NCBI RefSeq assembly: GCF_047948215.1
Contig: NC_134465.1
Location: 13,802,522 to 13,866,521, forward strand
Reading direction: 5' to 3'
From: Lycorma delicatula
Lineage: Eukaryota; Arthropoda; Insecta; Hemiptera; Fulgoridae
DNA: 64,000 bases
The position numbers were made by a program, and so were the translations under genes. Shown here one piece after another: positions 48,051-60,619 of this stretch (its first letter is position 1; each line of letters opens with the position of its first letter). Below the pieces are notes generated by a model. The model was not told the origin of the DNA and made no database searches. It saw only the letters and a list, made by a program, of their open reading frames with translations.

Positions 48051-49547
48051 GGCGTTTCTCAAACTGGGGTCGCGAAAATAGCCGCAACTTTACACGTAAA
48101 CAATAACGAAATCATTTATTATCAAAATTTTACCCGCATTTATAAGTACTAATGAGACGGTCGCTTTTTATTCCGTTTAAAAGTCTCTCCATATGCGGAT
48201 CTATATTACAAACGCACAAAAGCGATAAAAGAAGATTCCTTTGTTTACGTTTTAGCACAACCGTAGACGAAAAACTCTTTTCACAGAGGTAAGACGTGGC
48301 GAAACGGATAAATTTTTCAACGCTTCCGCGACCAAATTTCCATATTCATTTCGACGAGGATTCCTAAACGTATCTAAATATTCAGAAGCGAATTGTAGTC
48401 GTAACGTTTTGTCGGCAGACATTTCGACGAGCCGGTCGTGAATCTCAACGGTAAGTTAGGAGCTGCAACGTTTTCAATTAAGCGGATTTAGTACCCATCT
48501 CTTCGAGAAATCATTTTTATCATCCGGGAAATATTCCGCCGATTGAATTTTTAGCTCGCGCAAACGCAAGTCCGGTGAATAATAATATTCTCTTCTTCAT
48601 TTAAAGGTTCTCAATAACATCGGATGCGAGTGGAAATACACCAGATCTTTGCTCTAAAGGCGAATAATGCAGATATAAAGCTTCGTAATGAAAGCGTGAA
48701 CTTTGTCATCGATAAAATGTTTATCGCGTCCTTGAAAAACGCACATTCAGGTCATTCAAGTGCAAAAACCATTAGCTAAGTAACCCGACGGCAAAAGAAA
48801 ATCGCGATTCTGTAAAAACATTGCGAATGGCGTTTGTGTATCCTGAAAAAATTAATTCACCTCGCGGTTCCAGTAACCGAGTTAACACTTTCCCCCTCGA
48901 AATCCATCTGTATTCTCTACGGGAAAGAAGAGATTTTTTCTTTTCACCCGTTTCATCGCAAAGTTTAGTACAAACAGCCTATTCTTTCAGTAACGGTCGA
49001 CTTTAACAAAATTAACCGTTTTTATAGTTTTCCAAAGAATTTGTTTGAGATTTTCCGGCATATTTTTCAAGGAAAGAACATGTCTCTAAAGGAAGCAGTG
49101 CGTCTATTCCGCCTTTATCCGATCTCTTAATTTCTTCAGAAATCCACTGTTCTTTCCTTTTATCGCCTTTGTACTTTCATTACATACAGCGATACATTTT
49201 GTCCGATCTACGTTATAGTTTTTAGTAGCTTCATACAAAAAAAATCCACTGTACGGTTGCACGACCAGGTACAACATATTTTCTTCGATCGATCTGTCCC
49301 TCGCAAAACATAAAAACCGAGAAACGTTTGACGCATCTGTCGATTCGTCAAATCGAATTCTAAAAAATTCACTCGAAGGCCGATCGTATTTATCAAAACG
49401 TAAGAAAAATCTAGCCGCGATTCCAAATATAAGTATACCGCTTTGGTTCCATATCGTCAAAAAGCCAAAATTAAAATTTTGCAGGAGGTCGAAACAAACG
49501 GGATATTGACCGATATGATATCTATGTGCTGAATAGAACGCGTACAA
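48051..49547 (-). pseudogene. hAT transposase relic with a possible terminal repeat
   Basis: The clearest open piece (49547-49104, minus) reads FFRIRFDESTDASNVSRFLC, YLVVQPYSGFF and CIAVCNESTKAIKGKNSGFL. This matches the region of ZBED5/SCAND3-type hAT transposases around the first catalytic D (DESTD). Much further along the minus strand, near the complement of 48303-48146, lies the hAT C-terminal dimerisation block, FATSYLCEKSFS then KRKQRNLLLSLLCVCNIDP, followed by IDPHMERLL. Between them the frame is badly broken. At 48051 the plus strand reads ggcgtttctcaaactggggt, which resembles the terminal repeat of such elements and lies on the correct side. The N-terminal BED zinc finger and the other terminal repeat are not found. 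Confidence 0.8.
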
Positions 49548-51200
49548 AAAAAAACTACAACAATTTTGTAATTAAAATAATAAACTTAAAGCGATACAGA
49601 AGATTTATCGAGATGCCTTTTCGTACAGAAAAAAAATGTATAGCTTAGAAAACGGAAAACTTTGCGATACGCATAATCTGAAAAACAGGCGGTAAACACA
49701 AAATCTATTTTCTCTAATTTCATACCGCTTTCATTAAAATGCTATAAGTTATAACTACAACCTTTTTCCTTCTATCCGATTTCTTTAATCGGTTAAGCGA
49801 AAAAGATCTGGCAAGATTTTCTTAATTATAACGATCAACAAATCATATTAAGCTTGTTATATCGTCAATAATCAGGTACTAAAAGTTACTCGACTTCAGT
49901 ATTTTAATTAGGAGGGAGAGAGAGTGAGACTGGTTTGCTCGCTTGTTTAAAAAGGATGAAATGATACTTTAAAATTTCAAACGGTTATAATTTTGATTTC
50001 GTAATCGGTTAAGAGCTAGAAATAAGAATACCTCATTTAACGTTCAAAATTTGTGAATTCTGCTGGAGGAATAGAAATACCATCAGATTTAAAAAAGAGT
50101 GTAGCCGTTATCGTACCGAAGAAAACAGAAACGCAACCCGAGAACGGAATGTGTATAAGAGAAGAGACCAATTTAATATGAAAAAAGGTCATTTGTTGTA
50201 GCAGTCAAGAATAAAGCCGCATACACTGCATTTGCAGATCCGAAGAAAACATTCGTTTACGCACAACTAAATAAAAAAATTAACTTCAGGAAATTTAGAG
50301 AGCTTTAACGAGCGATGTTACAAGAGGATGTTAGAAATTATACAGAAAAGAGAAAATCGCGGTAAAATCTAGAAAAACATACCGAATAGCCGGTAAGCCG
50401 ATAATGAGCATATCAGACGATTCGGTACGAAGGGATGTTTAAAAGCTAACCGTAGAATTAGTAACCGAAGATGTACGCATGCACGGTGTAATATTAGTTT
50501 ACGTAATAAGATCGACACAGAACACGAAGGAATCGAGAACGTCGAGTCGGTCGATCGATTGACGATTAAAAGTAAGAAAATATATTTAAAAATTTGAGGA
50601 TCGAGTCTACAGCAAAATTTTGTCATCCTAAGTTAACAGTAAGGTCAAATCTTCGAGCGTATACATTAAATTTATAAAAACGTAGACGGTAAAAAATAAA
50701 GCAAAGACAAAAATTAGAATACATTAACGAGATAATTATGAAGGCGCGATCTAATAAATAGAATGAGACTAAACGATTAGCGAAGAATAGAATATAGAAT
50801 ATTAGATCGTAACAAAATTTATATACGTTTACGTGATTTTTAGACTAATAAATAAAATCGAACATAGTATCGCTAAATTATAAATATAGGAACGATTTTG
50901 ATTCTCGATAAAATATATTTAGAGCCCAAATTTATACGTATTAGATTGTAATGATCAAACGTGCAGTCTGCAGCACTATCCATAAATTTGCGGAAAAGCG
51001 TCGAAGCTGATGTTTTCAGGAATGCAAGTGGCAATTCGCGGAAAAGTGGACTGTCAGTATAGTAATAAAACGGACATTTACGGTAAACTGTTGGTTCTAT
51101 AATAAATCGAACGCTATACTGCAGGTCGAGAATAAATATTTTTGATAATTTTTATTATAAAATTGTGCGTGCATATAGTTAGAATAACCGGCTGTAGAAT
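49548..51200. other. Intergenic; possibly old LINE sequence, not readable
   Basis: Around 50300 one plus-strand frame gives SFNERCYKRMLEI, which recalls the CYRRMLKI motif of the LINE at 1989-2588, but similarity does not extend. Otherwise AT-rich and empty. Confidence 0.35.
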
Positions 51201-51254
51201 TTTCTGTGATAATTAGTATTAGTGTTTCCGAGTTTAAATGTAATATCGGTTAAG

Positions 51255-51459
51255 ATGTCTAACAAACGAAAACGGCCAGACTTTCAAAACTCGAAAATTA
51301 AATTGCGGAAAATATCAAATTTCTTCTTACGTGCAAATGAAGAGCCTAGTATGCATTCTCAACCAGAAATTTTAAATAAGCCTCCAAATAAATCATCACC
51401 GTCGGCATCATCAACTTCAACGCTAAATGAAATCTTCGAGTCGCATTCTCTTAAGACAG
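51255..51459 (+). CDS. Candidate first coding exon, product unknown
   Basis: An ATG at 51255 (context ggttaagATG) opens a frame beginning MSNKRKRPDFQNSKIKLRKI. It passes through a Ser/Pro-rich stretch (NKPPNKSSPSASSTSTLN) and reaches acag|gtatgt, a good splice donor, at 51460, only ten bases before the frame would stop. An intact frame ending exactly at a donor favours a real exon of 68 codons. The basic start and low-complexity middle resemble the N-termini of hAT- or MYM-derived proteins, where a zinc finger normally follows in the next exon, but that is a guess. I could not find a matching second exon in the next 2 kb. Confidence 0.4.
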
Positions 51460-52985
51460 GTATGTTTTAATAAATATCTACTAGAATCGAAGCGTTTTTT
51501 TTTTTAGATTCTAAACGCTCTGACCGAAATTTGTCCATAATGAAGTTTTCAGGACAACCCGATATCTGAAATATTTAGCTCTCGATAGTTATTTCGATAT
51601 TTTTAAACTTTTGTGGCGTAATTAAAATTGCCTGAAAAGAAATATCAAAACATACGCTGATATATATATTTTTAAATGTAGCATTAAATAACGGTATCAC
51701 TTATTTTGGTCAGAGACGTTGTTTTTAAAAACATGTAATTTTCAGTCGCAAAAAAACATTTCCCGTATAATCAAACGACATGAATTTTTAATATCCGATA
51801 ACGTTTAAGCGAGTAAAAATTGAACGTTACGATTTTTGAAGCGTAAAAAATAAAAAAAATTGAAGAAGAAAAACGAATTCGCTTACATTTCGCAACAATT
51901 CTAGATGTTTTTATTTCTGTAAATTTTTGTATTTTTCTCCGTAGAATTGTACGATACCGATTATTATAGTCCGCTTCAGTGTTATAATACGAGAGTGAAT
52001 ATTAATTTTTAAATTTTTAATGCGCGAAAGTATTTAAATTGCGCATATAACATTATCAAAAAATGAGATTTTCACCGTCCCAAGCTATCGTGGAAACAAA
52101 TAGCTGCTATATCTACTCTTATAAAACTAAATCGACTAACAAAATCGGTTCCTTCAATCGATATTTTTCGAGTATAAAATATGACACGCTATACAGATTA
52201 CTAAAAAATGTAGCCAAAACTGAGCAATTCGATGGCGGATTATAAGCTAGAAAATTATTTGACGTCTTTATTTCAATAGGAATAATTTTTTCTGACGAAA
52301 ATACAAATTTTAACAGACATACGAGATTTTTATCTTATTCAATTACATGTAGCCCTCTGTCGAACTTCTGTCTCGGTAATTCAATTTTCTTTATTTCAAA
52401 ATAATTCGCCCTGATTTGAATACGCGTGTCTTGACGTCTTTTATAAGCACGAAATTTTTACTTTCAAATATTGTCAGGTGTAAATATTCATAGAGCAAAC
52501 ATTCGCCGCGATCGGCAGTCACGTGGTCACAATCGATGCAGATATAATTCGCGCGAATATTTTTCCTCTTTTCTTAGACCTGCACTAAACCTAACATATT
52601 TTTGCCGTTATTTCCTCATTTACCGAGATAAAAAGGTTTTGCGCATTTTGATGCGTAAATATAATTATTTACCGTGCGAATTTTATAGATGTTATCGTCT
52701 GTCGATAATAACGCGATTTGTTTCACGATATAAGCAAAAAAGGAAAAAAAAAAATAATTTTTTTTTACCGAGTACTTTTTACGATTAAAAAACATCCCAT
52801 TTTTTGATAATCGACAAAATAACATCGCGTTTTTCATAACGTTGCGATAGCGGAAAAAAAGAGAAATTTAATTTGAATCTGCTCGTTTTATAAAATTAGA
52901 TTTGTTTTTAAAAATTGCGCGCAAGTACCGGTTTTATGAAATCAAGTGTATTTTTTACATCGATTTCGGCTATTTCAGAAATAGA
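51460..52985. other. Intergenic or intronic, no exon recognised
   Basis: If 51255-51459 is an exon, this would be intron. Frames at 52063-52245 and 52471-52788 are short, Lys- and Tyr-rich, and unremarkable. Confidence 0.4.
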
Positions 52986-52989
52986 AAAC

Positions 52990-53610
52990 GAAAAAGTAGC
53001 TCGATCGTGGAAGCTACTCCCGGTATTCAAAAATCTCAAAGTCTGCGGTCGGGTTTTAACGACGACGCCTATTTTCATATCGATGCCACTGTTAACAAAC
53101 AAAACGTCCGCTTTTGGGCGACAGCAACACCACAAATGCGCGTGAAAAACAACACGGACGTTAAGCGACCGTTTAGGCGGCTTTATCGAGTCACGAATCG
53201 ATAGGGTCGCTGTTTTTCGACGGTACAGTTAATTCTCGATGCCGTTTGGATACGTTAAAGAATGATTTTTTTCCCAAACTGTCTGCGACCGAGTCGACTC
53301 AATACTCAACGGTTTCTATAAGACGGTGTAACTCCTCCAACAGCTAATCGTGCTGAATTTTTTAAATTCGGTTTTTTCTAATCGCGTAATTTCAAAACGC
53401 TATCCGCGCCGCCTAAATGGAGGTTTATTTGGTCACCTTTGAGCCCGGATTTAAATCCTTGAGAAACTTTTCCCGTTAAGACCTGCAAATCTTTTGGATC
53501 CGTGCGCACACATTTCAGCTGTGTGAAGAGAACTTGTATCGCAGAATCATCAAAAACGTACACGCTCGCCTTCAACGGTGGCCATATTGAACATGTCGTG
53601 CAGTAAAAGA
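52990..53610 (+). pseudogene. Tc1/mariner-like transposase relic
   Basis: The plus-strand frame 52902-53204 contains FNDDAYFHIDATVNKQNVRF, the insect transposase block normally read as SDEAHFHLDGYVNKQNCRFW, which holds the first catalytic D. Further on, shifted frames read PRRLNGGLFGHL (a degraded third catalytic block), and near 53515-53600 CEENLYRRIIKNVHARLQRW followed by a shifted GGHIEHV-like end. The order and spacing are right for one transposase whose middle, with the second catalytic block, is lost or unreadable. No inverted repeats were found. It is very decayed. Confidence 0.62.
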
Positions 53611-55399
53611 ACTTTCCACAAACACGCGTAAATTTATTATCGTATTAAGCTTAAAAATAAATGCATAATGCGTTAATTTATTGTGCGCCACCTACGATGT
53701 ACAACAAACGCATACAAATTTCAGGTAGTAGGGCCCCGTGAACGCGCAAAATTAACCCGAGAGATGTGTATAACACACCGATTAGGAAAAATATATATAA
53801 TAAGTAAAATTAAAGCCGCAACGGGGAAGAAGTAATTAAAAACGATGAAAAGAACGGATATTAAGAATTAAACGGACTACTCGCAGAGAACTCACAACGC
53901 TGCACACCGAGATTCAAAACTCGAACAGACAATTGCGGTAAAAATACCGCGGGAAATAGGGATAGCGATTACCGATAGGAAAATAGAAATTACCGATATA
54001 AACAGCGATTACCGAGATAAGAAAAACGCAGTTTCCGCGGGGTAACTGCGATTGATAAAGATTTTATGCCGATAAAACATTATATATACGCCCGGTATAT
54101 AATTATTTCAACCGAGTATTAAAGATAACCCGTGTGCATACTGAGGTTTCCGGATGACTGTAATCCCTGAATGCAGTCGCCCGTAATGAAAACCGTGTGG
54201 AGAATGTAAGTACGTAAACGAACGGTAAAACATTTAGCGACACTTTCACTCGACGGTTGTTTCTATTGACTTTATGTGAATTTTTTCGCTAAAAAGTACT
54301 TTCAGGACAAAATATTAAAGATCCCTGATCAAACGGTCGAGAGCTCTAATATTTAATTAACGTCGTTAAAGAATTGAAAATTTTGATTAAAAAAGTTTCA
54401 GAACGTACAATATAGCTGACTACTAATGTCAGCTATCGCCTCTTAATACCGCAAAATGAATAAAACGATCCGGTTAAATTAAACGTACAGACAAAAACGA
54501 AGCGTAAACAGATAAATAATTAGCTAAGATAGATGAAGGCCATCGAACCGGTCAAGTGTTACTATCGATAAATATCGATGCTTTTTTTTGTTTTTTCTGG
54601 GCGAAAAACGCTTCTGAGTTACCACCGCCTGCACACAACGTATTTGTTGTAATATATAAACAGACATCGCATTTTACGTCTTAATAGAATAATAAAATTT
54701 CTAAACGCTATACAGCGATTAGCACGAAGAGCCGATACGCGCCACAGTAAATTAAATATTCGAGAATAACGGACGGCCCTAGGAAATAACAACACCGGGT
54801 CTAAAGTATCCTTTTCGTTGCCCAGGATTCGTCGAACGCTTCTCCGGGCGACTTACATTTACGACGTAAGGCCGCGTAACGATTGCGATTCACAAGGATG
54901 TGAATATCGATGCTATACGTACGGGAATGAACAGAGACGACGGTATATGAAGAAATTAGCCGAACGCAAAGTAAAAAGTAAGTTAAAAAATAGGAAACGC
55001 AAACGATTTATTTTTTCGCGTACATCCAAATAAAACCGGAAATACACAGATGAAAGGCACAACGTCAACTATATACTATCACAGCGCCGTGACAAATAAA
55101 TATAGTTATCCGAAGAATATTGCGATTTTTTATTTAATTCTTTTTCTCAAATAATTTAATTTTCAGTACAACAGTTAAATTAAACGTTCGTTTATTTAAA
55201 ATTTAGAAGTAGAGTTCGCTATTTTATTTATCGAAGCAACATAAATAAAACGTCATGATCAATACAACATCCGTGTTGTTAAAAGATACGGTTTTTCGAT
55301 CGGAAAAGAGTATCTATAAAACGTAAAGTTCGAGTACGTACACAAAAGCGTATCGAATGAAGAAAGTAGCAAATGAAGCCGATGTTGTGGCAACACTGA
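53611..55399. other. Intergenic, no gene recognised
   Basis: Near 53945-54050 short words such as gcgattaccg recur, without a regular period. The 71-codon frame at 54818-55033 is Arg/Lys-rich without a recognised domain. Confidence 0.45.
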
Positions 55400-55740
55400 C
55401 AAAACAGTAACGACGGCGGTAGCCGGCTACACAAGTAAAAATACAACGTTGTCAAACGATACGATCATGAGTCGTTGCGATGTTGCCAGATCGACTGTAA
55501 TACTGGTGCCGGTATTATGTAGTTTGTGTGGTGGGAGTAACTCGCTCGTTGGGCGCTTTGTATGTGTGTGCGCGCGCAGTAATTTTCTTATACCAGAAGG
55601 GGAAACGGGGGTTCGACGACCCACGCTGAGCCGAGAGAGAGAACAAGTCGCCCGCCTGCTACCTATCAGCCTGCTGCAAAGAGGAGAGAGTTACAGGAGA
55701 GCAGTCCGATGCACCTCTCTTATAACCCGACTTTCCAACT
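55400..55740. promoter_or_regulatory. GC-richer patch, possible promoter or first exon
   Basis: This patch is richer in G+C than its surroundings and holds a gtgtgtgcgcgcgcag tract at about 55564-55579 and open frames on both strands. Neither frame has recognisable features. It resembles the patches at 4140-4600 and 34500-34900. Confidence 0.25.
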
Positions 55741-56822
55741 CTTAACGCCTTTTTTTCTTTTACTATTTCACATATACCGACGACAATAATTCTACTAAAG
55801 ACCGCCTGAATGTTGTATCCCGCCTAGTTTAATCCATTTTAATACGGCATCAACATGCCGTTTAGACACCGACACCTGCATCTTTATACCGGTTGCCGGC
55901 TGTAAACGCAACAACAAATCATATTCCCTCCGTCCATGCATCGCGCTCGAAACACGGATCAAAAAGTCCACCCCGACTACAAACTTCGCACAACATTAAA
56001 TTTTTTAAACGCTTCCAAAATCTGCAATATATTTAAGTTAATTTTATTCTGAATTTTGCGTTTACTTTCATTTTAATTCAAAATCTTTAACTAATCTCTT
56101 TAAAGTGCGATTTTTTTTTTTATAATAAACAAAACAGAAGTTTTTTTCAATCCGCCAACTTTTGAAAGTTATAACATTTTTACAAATAATTTTCTACACT
56201 TTATATCGCTTTTCTAATTACATGAATATAGATTAGGATACATCGAACATAAACATCAGATAAATACAGATTTATTAAAATACTGCAATAAAAAAGGCGA
56301 CGGTTAAAAAAATATTTTATTAGATCAATTTACACAAAAAACCAACACTTACAAAAATTTCGTTTAAAAATCAAGATTTTAACAGGTCAAAAAAAACAAA
56401 AAAACATTAGGATTATTTTATTCCTGCCTAAGCGAGTTTCCATAAAAATATTACAATCTTACACACACACAAAATAAGTATTGCAATAGGGAAATAAACC
56501 ATTATTTCCCTAAACCGATGTTTTCACATCTTTCTTATCGGCGAGTTAACCGAACGAACTATATAAAATATTTAACGAGCACGGGAAAACTGGAGCTAAA
56601 TCTCTAGACTTTTATCTACATGTCATTATAAAGTAAGGATTAAGTCACGATAATTAAGGGTCAATTTCGTTGAGTTTCCCGAAGACACAGTAATATTTAG
56701 AATTTTTTTTCTAAAAGAATAATTTCATATTAGAAGCTAAATCTTAACCCTATTTTTCACTTAAGCATTTACCTAAATATAAGAAATTAGATATACGTAA
56801 GACCGTTAAATTTTCAAATTCT
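55741..56822. other. Intergenic, no gene recognised
   Basis: AT-rich sequence with a small hairpin acggcatcaacatgccgt at 55842-55859. Nothing else is recognised. Confidence 0.5.
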
Positions 56823-56838
56823 AGTATCGTTAGCGTCA

Positions 56839-57145
56839 ACCCACCGGGTCGGTCTAGTGGTGAACGCGTCTTCCCAAATCAGCTGATTTGGAAGTCGAGA
56901 GTTCCAGCGTTCAAGTCCTAGTAACGCCAGCTATTTTTACATGGATTTGAATACTAGATCGTGGATACCGGCGTTCTTTGGCGGTTGGGTTTTAATTAAC
57001 CACACATCTCGGGAACGGTCGAACTGAGAATGTACAAAACTACACTTCATTTACACTCATACATGTCATCCTCATTCATCCTCTGAAGTATTATCTAAAC
57101 GGTAGTTACCGGAGGCTAAACAGGAAAAAGAAAGAAAGAAAGAAA
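56839..57145 (+). mobile_element. Full-length tRNA-derived SINE with perfect 16-bp target duplication
   Basis: agtatcgttagcgtca stands at 56823-56838 and again at 57146-57161. Inside, an A-box (tcggtctagtgg, 56849-56860) and a B-box (gttcaagtcc, 56909-56918) mark a pol III head at true tRNA spacing, with a palindromic caaatcagctgatttg between them. A tRNA-unrelated body of about 190 bp follows, ending in a (GAAA)n-like tail (about 57122-57145). The perfect duplication shows that this is a comparatively young insertion. Mobilisation would depend on a LINE partner; which one is not evident from the tail. Confidence 0.93.
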
Positions 57146-57161
57146 AGTATCGTTAGCGTCA

Positions 57162-59011
57162 TATTAAACGCGTCTAGTTTGATGTTTTACACTCATCCTA
57201 GTTAAAATATCTTCACCACACTGATCGTAGACGGCCCTCTTCTGTTGACCTGATGGGAGCCGTGATACACCATCTACCGAGATGTTCGTTTGACCTTGCG
57301 GTTCCTTTGAGGCGAAGTAACTTTTTTATTTTCAACAATCTAAAAGTTCTTTCTCCTCGATCCCCGTTTCCTAAATTTTTGGCCGGTGCATGTCGGAGCC
57401 ATCAGAAGAAGGACCGACTGATGACGGAGCCTATGAGATCGACGCTGGGATCGGCTGCTGTAGACCGATTCCGGGTTTTCTATCAGGTGACTTAACAATT
57501 AGGCCGCCTCATAGAATACAAATATAGCTTTAACATTGTAGCAGCGGTACAGTTTCCAGAAATAAACTAAAAGTTTTGCATATTATAAATTTCTTAGATT
57601 GTGGCCTATTACAGCAGTTTTTTAATTAAACAAAAAAAATCAATAACCTGATTGTAAAACAACCATCATAGAAACTTTTATATATATATATATATATAGC
57701 CCACACAAACACACACACTAACACCGACAGAAAACATCCCGCATCCGTTGCTGTCGTGCTTAGCGACAACAGCTATAAAAATAATAACAGTATAACTAGG
57801 AATAAGAACGATCATAGATGGGCGGTGTTACATAGGAAATTACATTTTTCGGTTTCCTGGAAACTTGAGAAATGAATATACCACACGATTAAAAAAAGGT
57901 CATTCGTCCAGAGAAAATTTAATTATCTAATGTGGCTACCGGCTGTCTAGATACAATGTCATATGGATCGGAAAAAACCAAATCTCATTTTAAATAACAC
58001 ATAAAATTGTCTAATACATGTAGAATTATATCTTAAAAGAAAAATAAAATCTTATATAAAAGCCAACGCATCGAACTTTAATTAAATGGTTTTACGTTCA
58101 TCAGTCGGAGCCGTTTTTCAAAAGAAAATATCGTAAGGTCAACTCCATCAAATCCCAAGAGTAAATTATTCACGGCAGGAAGAGGCATTACCATCATTCC
58201 CTTTAAAAAAAAGGGGGGTGCGTGATAACAGTCACGAAGCCCACCACGGGACTACATCGAATGATTAATACGGATAAAACTGAGGTAACGTAAAAACATT
58301 CCCTGTTCTTTTTCAAAAAGCTATATACACGTGCCGACGGTGAAAATATTTCATAGCTTGCAATTATTATATTCGAACCGCCGTTCTTTTACAAAGCCTT
58401 AGGGCTAGTATGTGTGAGCGGTTTTAAGAAATGTAAAAAAAGTGTAAGAAAAAAATCAGTGGTATCGAGAGTCTGGACTTCCTTTGCCCTCTTTCAATTA
58501 AGGATGAAAAGCCACTTCACGCCGATGATAATTTACCTTCGGCAGTTAATTCATTACCCGTTCTAATTACACGATCGCAAAATTTACTTCGATATAAACA
58601 ATATTATTCAACGGTTCGGATTAAAACTTTAAAAATTGTTTTTGTTTATCCGTAAAATCGTTTTGGTTTATCGACGATTTAATGTGTTGACGTGTAGCGC
58701 TTTCTTCTGAGAAGGATAAACGTTAACGAAAGGAAATTGTCAAAACATAACACCAGCAGCGTCGGACATAAAGCTTGTAATGCAGCACGACTGAACACGG
58801 TCCAACTGCACACGGACAATAAAAGTTTTTACGTAAGTAAATAAATTATTCCTGACGTTTAAAATATCATACTGCGTATCCCTTTTTGAATATTATCATT
58901 TGTGAAGACGTTTCACATTAGCATTGCGATTGCTTTTGTGTGTCTGAATTATTGTGTATTACATATTTACAACTTTATTTCTTTTAATTAGTCGTCAGTT
59001 ACAAAACGCTT
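57162..59011. other. Intergenic with a TA microsatellite
   Basis: (TA)n covers 57679-57698. A GC-richer 80-codon frame at 57253-57495 (MGAVIHHLPRCSFDLAVPLR) has no recognised relatives. The rest is AT-rich. Confidence 0.45.
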
Positions 59012-60619
59012 AAGTTTGTTTAAATCGTCCTAACAATTTTTATTATGTATTTGGTGAAGTGACGCTCAAGTCCCAAAGGCAAAACCTTACTCCATTAAAA
59101 GAAAAGTGTTATGAACTTTATTTCGGGTGTAAAGTCAGGGACTAAACAAGGATCTGGGCCCCACATATCTGTTATTTATCGTGTTCTAGGCTTCTCACTG
59201 CATGGAAAAATGGCACACCCCACATGCCATTTGCTATCCCTATGATTTGGAGGGAACCCAAAGATCTCTCTTCTGACTGTTATTTCTGCTTAACGAACAT
59301 TAAAGGGATTAAGTAAAAATCAAAATATACAATGGTGAACCCTAACTTGCAATCTGCAATGAGACCGGTTCCACACGGCGAAGAATTTCCCGTACCAAAG
59401 CCTCCAGAACATGTGATATTAGATGAAGAGAGCTCAGAGTCAGATGGAAGTAAAGAAGAAAAAGAAACAGATTCTGGTGATACAACTTTTGAACAAAACG
59501 GTTCATCTGAGCCTCATTTACAGACTCAAGAAAATCTTAACGATCTCATACGAGATTTAAAATTATCCAAAAAACAGTCTGAAATGCTTGCTTCACGGCT
59601 AAAAGGATGGAATCTTCTTCAGACGAATACAAAGATATGTACTCATCGTAGTCGTCGTTCTGAATTTAAAGACTATTTTCCTGAAGAAAATGGCTTAGTG
59701 TTTTGTAATAACATTTCTTCTCTTATGGAGACACTTTGTAATGAAAATAACCCAAAAAATGGCGTTTGTTCATCGATTCCTCCAAAATTAGTTTAAAACC
59801 TATGCTTCTGCATAACGACAATAAACTCCCATCAGTACCTGTGGCTCACTCTGCTAGTATGAAAGAAACATATGAAAACTTTAAATTTCTATTGGAAAAG
59901 CTTCAATATGCAGTGTACGAATTGAATATTTGTGGTGATTTGAAGGTAATTGCACTTATTCTTGGAATGCAGCTTGGTTACACAAAGTACTATTGTTTTT
60001 CTGTGAATGGGATAGGACAGAAAAAAACAATTTCATTAGAAAAGAATGGCCTAAACGCGAACCACTCGTTCCTGAACAGAAAAATGTGAAACATGACCCG
60101 TTGTGTAATCCTAAAAACGTGTATCTACCTCCGTTACATATCAAACTAGGATTAATGAAGAATTTCGTCACGGCCATGGACAATACTTCTGGTTTCATGT
60201 ACTTAAAAAAGAAGTTTCCTAAAATACGATCGGTAATTCACGATGAAAAGTTTGAGGATCTGGATTCACTGGAGAAAGCAGCTTGGAGGCAAGCATTTAA
60301 AAATGCTACTAGTTTTTTGGGAAATCGAAAGGCGGAAAATTACCGTGATATTGTCAACGAGCTTATAAAAATTTGTAAGCTCGGTTGTAATACATCGTTA
60401 AAAGTACACTTCCTGCACTCGCACCTAGAGTTCTTCCCGGAAAATCTTGGCGCAATGAGCGATGAGCACGGGGAACACTTTCATTAGGAGATTTCAGCTA
60501 TGGAAAAGAGGTATCAAGGCAAACGGAATCCTAATATGCCGGCCGATTATTGTTGGACCATCAAGAGGGATGTTCCACAGGCCAAATATAGCAGAAAATT
60601 GTTATTTCATACTTTCTAG
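59012..60619 (+). pseudogene. Broken member of a multi-copy metazoan protein family of unknown function
   Basis: One long coding region can be followed despite lesions. In frame it reads YVFGEVTLKSQRQNLTPLKE, CYELYFGCKVRD, WAPHICYLSC, MPFAIPMIWREP and CYFCLTNIKG, then NPNLQSAMRPVPHGEE, LNDLIRDLKLSKKQ, FIDSSKISLKPMLLHN, ICGDLKVIALILGMQ, LPPLHIKLGLMKNF, HSHLEFFPENLG and MEKRYQGKRNPNM. Cysteine pairs near the start suggest a metal-binding N-terminal domain. Lesions are TAA at 59143 and 59314, frameshifts near 59760 and 59990, a deletion of roughly 15 codons near 60215 and TAG at 60485. I recall this protein as a frequent unnamed entry in arthropod genomes. Its multi-copy habit suggests a mobile element, but I know of no assigned transposon class. 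Confidence 0.7.

Noticed and set aside
50280..50420. LINE C-terminal motif SFNERCYKRMLEI
   Set aside because: Only about 12 residues resemble the LINE at 1989-2588 and nothing on either side continues the similarity. It is likely chance or too decayed to call.
52471..52788. 105-codon plus-strand open frame
   Set aside because: Rich in Tyr, Arg and Lys with homopolymer runs, no motif and no coding-like codon use. Treated as chance.
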